From the NCBI GenBank assembly GCA_030636125.1, contig DAOVXM010000184.1, positions 1 through 5,949 on the forward strand: 5,949 bases of DNA, read 5' to 3'. The notes below the pieces were generated by a model. That model had not been told where the DNA came from, did not search any database, and was given only the letters and a program-made list of their open reading frames with translations. Within the stretch, counting starts at the first letter, position 1. Every line of letters begins with the position of its first letter. This document shows, one piece after another, positions 1 through 5,812 of this stretch. Position numbers and translations under genes: made by a program. The DNA comes from Chloroflexota bacterium. GTDB taxonomy: Bacteria > Chloroflexota > Anaerolineae > Anaerolineales > UBA4823.

Positions 1-2668
1 CTCGTGGGGTTGCTCTCAGGAAATCAGCATCTCTCTCGGAGAGCACTAAGATGATTTCGTCGGAGTAATCGCGACCCTGCAGGGCTTGATACTGCCGGAT
101 CGAAGTCCCAGTCAATACGAGATCTCCGAGTGACACAAATCTAACCTTGGCTAGCGCCAATCCAAGGTTCCGGTGCTCTGTCGGACGTTCGACATAATCC
201 TGCCGGTAGACAAGGGAAGGCCCTCCATCCCCGATCGCCAGACGAGGAACCGTGTTGAGACTCTCATAGTCGCGTTTACGTGGTTGAAGGTAGGTCAAGT
301 TTTCACCAGCAGCTTGGAGCCCCAGGGATTCGAATCGATTGGCAATATACTCGGCGGCGACGTCCATCCCATCAGAACCCAATGCGCGCCCCTCTAGGGA
401 AGGATGCGATAGGGCTGCGACGTTGATCATAGCATTCTCCCCATCGAACTCGCTAGCCTGCTTCTGGTAAAAATCTAACGATCCGGTGTTTCCACGCACC
501 CACATAACTCCCAGAGTCGCTACCAGTCCAAAAGCCAGGGTATAACGGTTGAACAAGCGCATGATGGGCACACCGACGATGTCGATCATGCGGCGTATCC
601 CCTCACCTAAAAAGTTGAATCCCAGGATGGCAACGAAGAAGGCCAGGCTGGGGTAGATCGCCACCCAGGCATAGGTGCGCGCGAAGGCACGAACGTTGCT
701 CAACAAAGCGCCCCACTCCGGTACGTCAGAGTAATGAAAGGGCGCAGCAACCACATCAAGCTCGGCAAATGCACCACCACCAATGAAGATCCCTATAAAG
801 CCCAATTCACCCAATAGCATGAGCACCGCGCCCATCTCGAGCGCTGCGAGGGAAACCAGGGCTGGGATTAAATTGGGCAAGACATGCCACAGGATCATAC
901 GCGGCATGCGCAAGCCTATGGCAACAGCGCTCTCGATGTAGAGCATTGGACGGATTTTCATGACCTCGCCGCGCACAAATAGCATGACTTCACCCCACCC
1001 CACAAAACACAAAGCAATCACAAAAGGTTGTAATCCTTGCCGGATACCGAGCGCTAAGATAAGCATCATAGCAAGCAACAATGTGGGAAAAGCGGCGATC
1101 ACCTCCGAAGCGCCTAATAATAATCGATCTAGCCAACCTCCGTTCATCCAACCTGCCACTGCGCCCAGCACAAAGCCGATAACCATGCGCGCCAGCATCA
1201 CCACGGTCGCCAGCAGCAAGGTTTGTTGGGCGCCCGCCAAAACGAGACTCATAACGTCGCGCCCAAGTACATCGGTACCCCAGGGATAATTTTCGTCGGG
1301 TTCGAAAGGCGGCACCCTGAATTCACCATCCTCGATGGTCAATCCGCGGGTTGTATAGGGGCTGTGGGGTGCTAATCTGGTATTGAACGCAATGACTGCA
1401 AGCAATGCCCCTATCAACAATACTCCGAGAATAAGGGAAACGTTGCCTAAAGTGCCTTGCAACCAAGCCCGGCGCTCTCCCTCTCGACCATCATTAAACT
1501 CATCAGTGCTCTCGCCGCGTTCCTCAAGAACTGCGCGAAAAGGGTTAGGAGCAGCAGGAGCTTTACGCCGCATGAGCCAGTTTTTAATAGGATCTATTGA
1601 AATTAGCTTGCGCACATCAGCCAAGATAGAGTTGAGTTTCGAGATGATGCTTTCACCTTGTTCTCGTTTGACATGCTCTGGGGACTCCCGCAAGCGGGGA
1701 TCGATCAGACGGTAACCGACCTCCAATAAAATGTTCGTCAGTATGAATAAAATGCCCAAACACAGGAATAGAGTCACTGTTAGATCGTCGTCCTGCCTAG
1801 AGATTGACTTGAGCAAGGTAAATCCCAGACCAGCCCAACCGAAAAACAATTCCACCACCGGAAGGCTGCTAACGGAAAAACGGAGAGAAACTCCCAAAGT
1901 GGTCAATACGGGGACCGCCGCGTTGCGAATCACATGGTGATTCATCACCATTCGCGACACCAACCCTTTGCCGTACGCCGTGCGCACGTAGTCTTGCTCC
2001 AGCACATCGCTCAGGCTGATAAAACTAACGCGTGTGATTTGCGCGAGCGGTCGGGCTGCCAGTACTAGCGCGGGTAAGATCAAGTGTTCGTCCCAGCCAA
2101 ACCCTCCTACAGGGAGTACTGTTCGCCCCATAACTTGTGTTAGCTTGATCACGGTTAGTTGTAAAAGCAAAGCTGCGAAGAAGCTGGGTATAGACACACC
2201 TACGATGGAAACCAGCAAGACGACCAGGGACCAACCGGTATGTCGCCCTCTAGAAGCCCAGATTCCCAGAACGATTCCGATTGGAGCGGCGATCAGCAAA
2301 GAAGCCAGCAACAGGAGCAGGCTTCTAGCGAAGGCTATTGGCACCACTTCACTAATTGGCACCGGTCGAAGTGTGATGCTTCCCGCAGCCGTTAGGCCAA
2401 GATCGCCATGTATCAATCCATCCAGATAAATGCTGGTCTTTTCAACAGCTATTGCGATCGATGAGAGGAAAGAGACACCACGCCCTATGTCCAATATCAG
2501 GTAGCTCAGGAAGATGATGCTCACCAAGACCAAAACGCCAAAAACCAGACGCTGGGAAATAAAGATGGTATATCCGACTAGCCTCTCCCACCACACATGG
2601 TCAGTTACCGATCCGACTTTTCGCAGCCTCGCTTGGATATTCGTTGATAGTTGTTTTGCGTTGGTCAC
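1..2668 (-). CDS. DppB-DppC permease fusion with C-terminal M28-like peptidase (3' partial)
   Basis: I translated this strand through its whole length and found 889 codons without a stop; the frame leaves the window at the left edge. Residues 1-330 are a DppB-type peptide/nickel ABC permease: first helix about 33-60, GDLG at 88-91, EAA-type loop with DYVRTAYGKGL (226-236), FFGWAGLG (275-282) and C-terminal YRLIDPRLR (319-327). Residues 331-405 are a hydrophilic linker, expected in the cytoplasm. Residues 406-700 are a DppC-type permease: helix 410-428, WGTDVLGRDV (463-472), EAA-type loop about 566-600 with WHVLPN (594-599), EWGALLS (651-657) and FNFLGEGIRR (684-693). A further helix (about 709-726) precedes an M28-like N terminus with LEGRALGSDG (758-767), AAEYIANRF (771-779) and a PA-domain-like stretch (about 830-889). 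The metal-binding catalytic residues would lie outside the window. The role inferred is import of peptides coupled to surface hydrolysis; ATPases are not visible. The start is GTG at 2668, the only good in-frame start after the stop at 2702-2704; its Shine-Dalgarno is weak (GAG only). Permease identity is secure; peptidase identity is good. Confidence 0.9.
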   Translation of the reverse strand, partial: MTNAKQLSTNIQARLRKVGSVTDHVWWERLVGYTIFISQRLVFGVLVLVSIIFLSYLILDIGRGVSFLSSIAIAVEKTSIYLDGLIHGDLGLTAAGSITLRPVPISEVVPIAFARSLLLLLASLLIAAPIGIVLGIWASRGRHTGWSLVVLLVSIVGVSIPSFFAALLLQLTVIKLTQVMGRTVLPVGGFGWDEHLILPALVLAARPLAQITRVSFISLSDVLEQDYVRTAYGKGLVSRMVMNHHVIRNAAVPVLTTLGVSLRFSVSSLPVVELFFGWAGLGFTLLKSISRQDDDLTVTLFLCLGILFILTNILLEVGYRLIDPRLRESPEHVKREQGESIISKLNSILADVRKLISIDPIKNWLMRRKAPAAPNPFRAVLEERGESTDEFNDGREGERRAWLQGTLGNVSLILGVLLIGALLAVIAFNTRLAPHSPYTTRGLTIEDGEFRVPPFEPDENYPWGTDVLGRDVMSLVLAGAQQTLLLATVVMLARMVIGFVLGAVAGWMNGGWLDRLLLGASEVIAAFPTLLLAMMLILALGIRQGLQPFVIALCFVGWGEVMLFVRGEVMKIRPMLYIESAVAIGLRMPRMILWHVLPNLIPALVSLAALEMGAVLMLLGELGFIGIFIGGGAFAELDVVAAPFHYSDVPEWGALLSNVRAFARTYAWVAIYPSLAFFVAILGFNFLGEGIRRMIDIVGVPIMRLFNRYTLAFGLVATLGVMWVRGNTGSLDFYQKQASEFDGENAMINVAALSHPSLEGRALGSDGMDVAAEYIANRFESLGLQAAGENLTYLQPRKRDYESLNTVPRLAIGDGGPSLVYRQDYVERPTEHRNLGLALAKVRFVSLGDLVLTGTSIRQYQALQGRDYSDEIILVLSERDADFLRATPR

Positions 2669-2701
2669 GGCATATCTCGATTTTTCGGGATTACGTAACT
2701 G

Positions 2702-2757
2702 CTAGTGTTGCGCCAGTGTTACAAAACTATCGAGTCACTTTCGCCGCGCAACACTAG
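2702..2757. repeat. hairpin A, 12-bp perfect inverted repeat
   Basis: CTAGTGTTGCGC at 2702-2713 is the exact reverse complement of GCGCAACACTAG at 2746-2757, with 32 bases between. Inside the loop AGTG (2715-2718) could also pair with CACT (2736-2739). The stem begins and ends with CTAG. It lies 34 bases upstream of the permease start, so it would sit in that gene's leader if transcription starts further upstream. It has no T-run and is not a convincing terminator. Confidence 0.75.
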
Positions 2758-2758
2758 T

Positions 2759-2815
2759 GCTTTGTCAAAGATGAAAGTTTCATTCGATATCCGGTTACTA
2801 CACCCTTGACAAAGC
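2759..2815. repeat. hairpin B, 10-bp perfect inverted repeat
   Basis: GCTTTGTCAA at 2759-2768 is the exact reverse complement of TTGACAAAGC at 2806-2815, with a 37-base loop. It starts one base after hairpin A ends, and the two have nearly the same overall length (56 and 57 bases). Each arm contains TTGACA in one orientation, but no matching -10 box follows at normal spacing, so I read these as stem sequence, not promoters. Confidence 0.7.
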
Positions 2816-2819
2816 TTAA

Positions 2820-2872
2820 AGTGCTCCGTCCACGATCTATTCTTACTAAATAATCACACTTGACGGAACACT
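2820..2872. repeat. hairpin C, 11-bp inverted repeat with one mismatch
   Basis: AGTGCTCCGTC at 2820-2830 faces GACGGAACACT at 2862-2872 across a 31-base loop. The one mismatch (c2824 against a2868) would be a G-U pair in RNA transcribed leftward, but a C-A mismatch in RNA transcribed rightward. The outer edge runs into another CTAG (2871-2874). This slightly favours a role, if any, in the leader of the leftward permease gene. Confidence 0.65.
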
Positions 2873-2887
2873 AGGAAACAAATCCGA

Positions 2888-2899
2888 ACATTTAAATGT
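2888..2899. promoter_or_regulatory. 12-bp perfect palindrome, possible operator
   Basis: ACATTTAAATGT is a perfect palindrome between two divergent genes, a common place for a dimeric regulator to bind. No regulator gene is in the window and the sequence is AT-rich, so chance occurrence is quite possible. Confidence 0.2.
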
Positions 2900-2990
2900 C
2901 TCGCAATCCAGTACTTGGCCTTGCAGGTTTCCAGGAAAAGAACTTAATGATAACATGCTTTGTGCATATTCCATTCCCTCCAACTCACCG

Positions 2991-2996
2991 TATAAT
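2991..2996 (+). promoter_or_regulatory. possible -10 box for the lipoprotein gene
   Basis: TATAAT matches the sigma-70 -10 consensus exactly and lies 115 bases before the preferred ATG at 3111. The -35 region at 16-18 bases spacing (about 2967-2974, TATTCCAT) is a poor match to TTGACA. If used, the 5' leader would be about 105 bases. This is a guess from one hexamer. Confidence 0.3.
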
Positions 2997-3110
2997 AGAG
3001 CCAGCAAGCATTTACTTTAAACCTGACACTGCTCTTGCCAGTATATTATTTGACATGTAAGTAGTATATAAATGAGTCCGCTGAAAAAACACCATCGTAG
3101 AAATGGGAAA

Positions 3111-4883
3111 ATGACTAAAAACTGGCGATCTCTTTTTTTTCTGAGCTGCTATCTGATCCTGACGGTGATCTTGACAGCTTGTGCTGGACAACCTGAACGC
3201 CTTTGGCTCAAGCCCCCAGGTTGGAGTCGAGCGCAACTGCTAGGCAATACTCGCGTTGGAGACCCGGTTCCTGTCACCTACGATGGTGATGGCCAGACCT
3301 ATATTTTCTTGATGAGCCCAGGCATGGGTGCCTCTCATCCTCGCGTGTTGTCCCTCGACGGCCAGGCCAAGACTGTTTGGGATCGAACTTATGAAGAGAT
3401 CGAGCTGGCAGTTTCGAAAGAGCCCCGCATGCTCTGGGATGGTGATGTGCTTCAGCTCTTTTGGATTGCAGGTAATGGGCTATACAATCTACAGCTAGAT
3501 GCCTCAGGGAACTTACTCGGTCCTCCCAAGCTCCTTTCAGGGAAGACGACAGTTGGACATTACGATGTGGCCAGCAACACCAGCGGATCGATCGCTATCT
3601 GGTACGCAGGAACGCGGGACGAACCCGGGCTTTATGCACTCCCGCCAGGTGACCTAACAGGTGAAGCGACCCTGGTAGACCCCGAGGGCATCAGACCCAG
3701 TTTACAGTACGACGATACCGGCACGCTGCATGTGATCTGGACTCGCGATCCATCTGGTGGCGGTAGCAAACCTTACCTTTACGCAGCCTATCCTGATAGC
3801 ACTTATCCTCCTGGAGCGGAGACAATTGTGGTGGCACCGCGTGTAATCGGAACGACTGTTCTCGATGGTCCCCACCTGGGACTTGATCGTGAGCACGTTT
3901 ATATTTTGTGGAGCATGACCTTCTTCAGCGGTTTAGACGCCGGTACCTCAAAGGCATATTATGCCTACTTTCAAAAGGGCCGACCGTCTTCGGTTTCACC
4001 AGTCAATCAGCTATTTGTCCCATATGCTTACGATCTTATCTATGAGGCCATGCCAGATAGCGATTTGAAAGCTGGCGAGCGTGTTTACCTAAGCCCAGAG
4101 TTCAGGGGAGGCAGCAATTACATCATTGCTATGAAAACTAATCCTACCGCTGATCAGGAGTTGGTCGTCGTCTTGCAAGCTCGACAGGCTTATCTCATGC
4201 GCCAAACCAGATCACAAGTTAGCGCGGTCTTCTTCCAGGATGGTGCCCCCACTGCCTATCAGCAGCTCAGTTTCACACCCTCCAGTCCGACTTCTCCCGC
4301 CATCATCAGCGATGATGAGGGGAGATTATCTCTGACCTGGTTGGAGAAAGGAGAGCTACCTGGTTGGGCAGTGTATTTCGCCAGCACCGCTCCCGATATC
4401 CGCGAGGCTTTAAGTAATATCACTCGGGATGACTTCGGTCGCCTCACCGCCGAAACGCTCTTTGGGCTATTATCAAGTGCCGTGCTCATCCCTTTTGCTC
4501 TGGCGTGGCTCTTACCAGCAATACTCGTGCTTGCTCTGACCTCCAGGATCAGGGAAGCACATGATCGCCTTGCAAGCCCTGGTGTGATTGTCAGCCTGAG
4601 CCTGACCTTCATTGTTTACTTCATCAGCAAATTGGGGACTCTACCTGAAATGCGCAGTTATCTGCCGTTCTCTGCCTGGATCCCTTTCATCCCACCTTGG
4701 CTTTATTTCCCACTGCGGTTAGGTGTGCCGTTATTGAGCGCTGGGTTGGCACTGCTGGTTGCCTGGTTCTACACTTACCGAAAAATGAAAAATTCGATCT
4801 TCCTTTTCTTGGCCATCTTTGCGATCGTCGATGGACTCATCACCATGGCTGTGTATGGTGTTCTTGTGTACGGTGCTTTCTAG
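3111..4883 (+). CDS. propeller-like lipoprotein with four C-terminal membrane helices
   Basis: I do not recognise a named family. From the ATG at 3111 the protein has 590 residues. It begins with a lipoprotein signal: MTKNWR, a hydrophobic stretch, then lipobox LTAC with the lipidated cysteine at residue 24. An in-frame ATG at 3072 would add 13 residues (MSPLKKHHRRNGK). I prefer 3111 because it gives a normal signal length and has GGG just upstream, while 3072 has no visible ribosome binding site. Residues about 45-430 are beta-rich and outside the membrane, with recurring aromatic strands such as VLQLFWIAG, IAIWYAG, LHVIWTRD, VYILWSM and LSLTWLE, the look of a sialidase- or PD40-like beta-propeller, but without clear Asp-boxes. 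Four predicted helices follow, near 450-476, 490-507, 532-555 and 560-587. So the protein is anchored at both ends, by lipid and by helices. It diverges from the permease fusion and converges on the PD40 gene, overlapping it by 4 bases. Function unknown; ligand binding or sensing at the surface is inference. Confidence 0.85.
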   Translation: MTKNWRSLFFLSCYLILTVILTACAGQPERLWLKPPGWSRAQLLGNTRVGDPVPVTYDGDGQTYIFLMSPGMGASHPRVLSLDGQAKTVWDRTYEEIELAVSKEPRMLWDGDVLQLFWIAGNGLYNLQLDASGNLLGPPKLLSGKTTVGHYDVASNTSGSIAIWYAGTRDEPGLYALPPGDLTGEATLVDPEGIRPSLQYDDTGTLHVIWTRDPSGGGSKPYLYAAYPDSTYPPGAETIVVAPRVIGTTVLDGPHLGLDREHVYILWSMTFFSGLDAGTSKAYYAYFQKGRPSSVSPVNQLFVPYAYDLIYEAMPDSDLKAGERVYLSPEFRGGSNYIIAMKTNPTADQELVVVLQARQAYLMRQTRSQVSAVFFQDGAPTAYQQLSFTPSSPTSPAIISDDEGRLSLTWLEKGELPGWAVYFASTAPDIREALSNITRDDFGRLTAETLFGLLSSAVLIPFALAWLLPAILVLALTSRIREAHDRLASPGVIVSLSLTFIVYFISKLGTLPEMRSYLPFSAWIPFIPPWLYFPLRLGVPLLSAGLALLVAWFYTYRKMKNSIFLFLAIFAIVDGLITMAVYGVLVYGAF

Positions 4884-5809
4884 GGTATGGGCTGCCAGTG
4901 GGGATGGATGTCATTGGCTGGATGGTTGGTTAGCCGCCGAGGGTTCGTCCCATCGGCATTCATCACGTAGATCTCGATGTTGCCATCGCGGTCGGACGTA
5001 AAGGCGATCTTCGATCCATCCGGGGACCAGGATGGATCACCCTCACTAGCCGGATTTTGGGTCAGGTTGGTTAGCGTGTTTTCCTCCAAGTCCAGCACGA
5101 AGATCTCTACATTACCATCACGGTCGCTCATAAAGGCGATCTTCCTTCCATCAGGAGACCATTCCGGGTTCAAGTCCGAAGCCGGGTTGTTCGTCAGGTT
5201 CTTTTGAAACTTGTTGGGTTGCAGCATATAGATTTCTGGGTTGCTATCGCGCATGCTCATGAACACGATCGATTGACCATCTGGTGACCACGACCCATAC
5301 AAATCCAGCCCCAAGCGCGAGGTGAGCTTAACTGGTTTGCTGCTGCCATCCGCATCCACGACCCACAGCTTGGTATTACCCGGAACTTCTAAATAGCCCC
5401 CTTCTCGCGCCTCTTGATAAGTACGGTTAGAGGCGAATAAAATCTGGGATCCATCAGGGGACCAGGCCGGGATTACATTGTAGCCGCCCCCATCTGTCAA
5501 TTGCGTTGGCTCGCTGCCATCGGGCCGCATCAGGTAGATGTCCGGGTTATTGTCCCGTTCTGAGGTGAATGCGATTTGCTGACCGTCTGGCGACCAACTC
5601 GGCACGCCGTCATAGGCAGGATTACTGCTCAGGTTAACCAGATTAGAACCATCAACATCCACAACATAGACTTCTGCATTGTCATCGCGATAGGATTCAA
5701 ATACGATCTTGCTCTCCTGAGCTGTCAATGCGCTGCATCCCAAAGCCACCTGTATTAAAATCACACTCAATAGACCGAACTTCACTCTGGAATACACGCT
5801 TTTTTTCAT
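4880..5809 (-). CDS. exported six-bladed PD40 (TolB-like) beta-propeller protein
   Basis: The 309-residue product starts with MKKSVYSRVK and a hydrophobic segment (about 11-24). Cysteine 25 follows VALG, which fits a permissive lipobox; cleavage after ALTA (27-30) by signal peptidase I is the alternative. The rest is a chain of PD40/WD40-like repeats. WSPDG occurs at 72-76, 116-120, 174-178, 217-221 and 261-265, each followed by a strand and usually S-x-RD, then an IY/VY-type strand and DxDG or similar; the last blade ends in HPHWQPIP. I count six blades, with a longer loop in the third (about 130-147). Such domains bind proteins or ligands and occur in TolB and in many exported proteins. The TolB N-terminal domain is absent, and no Tol or Pal genes are visible, so this is not TolB itself. 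The ATG at 5809 has GAGGT five bases upstream, which decides the start. The stop overlaps that of the convergent lipoprotein gene. Partner and substrate are unknown. Confidence 0.93.
   Translation of the reverse strand: MKKSVYSRVKFGLLSVILIQVALGCSALTAQESKIVFESYRDDNAEVYVVDVDGSNLVNLSSNPAYDGVPSWSPDGQQIAFTSERDNNPDIYLMRPDGSEPTQLTDGGGYNVIPAWSPDGSQILFASNRTYQEAREGGYLEVPGNTKLWVVDADGSSKPVKLTSRLGLDLYGSWSPDGQSIVFMSMRDSNPEIYMLQPNKFQKNLTNNPASDLNPEWSPDGRKIAFMSDRDGNVEIFVLDLEENTLTNLTQNPASEGDPSWSPDGSKIAFTSDRDGNIEIYVMNADGTNPRRLTNHPANDIHPHWQPIP
4937..5200 (-). repeat. two tandem 132-bp repeats encoding propeller blades
   Basis: Residues 204-247 and 248-291 of the PD40 protein form two adjacent units of exactly 44 residues (5069-5200 and 4937-5068). 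By my count they agree at 26 of 44 positions, including NLT-NPAS, WSPDG, KIAF and SDRDGN. Stretches such as AAGGCGATCTT are also identical in the DNA. The earlier blades are more diverged, so this pair looks like the youngest internal duplication. Confidence 0.7.
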
Positions 5810-5812
5810 ACT

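Larger units (their letters stand above)
2669..3110. other. divergent intergenic region without a gene
   Basis: About 440 bases separate the GTG start of the leftward permease fusion from the preferred start of the rightward lipoprotein gene. I see no convincing coding sequence on either strand. The left part (2702-2872) is packed with three hairpins. The right part is AT-richer, with a 12-bp palindrome at 2888-2899 and a TATAAT at 2991-2996. Both flanking promoters must lie here unless the genes are transcribed from elsewhere. Confidence 0.7.

Noticed and set aside
1..2668. Fusion caused by a frameshift or sequencing error joining separate genes
   Set aside because: The frame stays open without interruption, and the linkers read as normal protein with no leftover start site or ribosome binding site that would mark separate genes. 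The membrane topology also works across both junctions.
173..2705. Several short plus-strand open frames (for example 960-1289, 1383-1715, 2034-2429) and a minus-strand one at 2025-2234
   Set aside because: They lie in other frames of the 889-codon permease fusion, have no family resemblance and have odd compositions rich in Ser, Thr and Pro. The fusion frame carries all the recognisable motifs.
2763..2811. Perfect TTGACA boxes at 2768-2763 (minus) and 2806-2811 (plus) as -35 promoter elements
   Set aside because: Neither has a -10-like hexamer at 16-18 bases, and both are explained by the arms of hairpin B.
3012..3236. Minus-strand open frame overlapping the start of the lipoprotein gene
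   Set aside because: It is antisense to the lipoprotein signal peptide and has no recognisable features or ribosome binding site.
4259..4612. Minus-strand open frame of 117 codons inside the lipoprotein gene
   Set aside because: It is antisense to the region encoding the end of the outer domain and the first helices, and has a basic, low-complexity composition typical of a shadow frame.
4697..5207. Plus-strand open frames across the end of the lipoprotein gene and antisense to the PD40 gene
   Set aside because: They are shadows; the PD40 frame on the minus strand has five WSPDG motifs and a good start site.
4880..5809. Calling the PD40 protein TolB
   Set aside because: It lacks the TolB N-terminal domain, and no tolQ, tolR, tolA or pal is near. 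Only the propeller repeats are shared.
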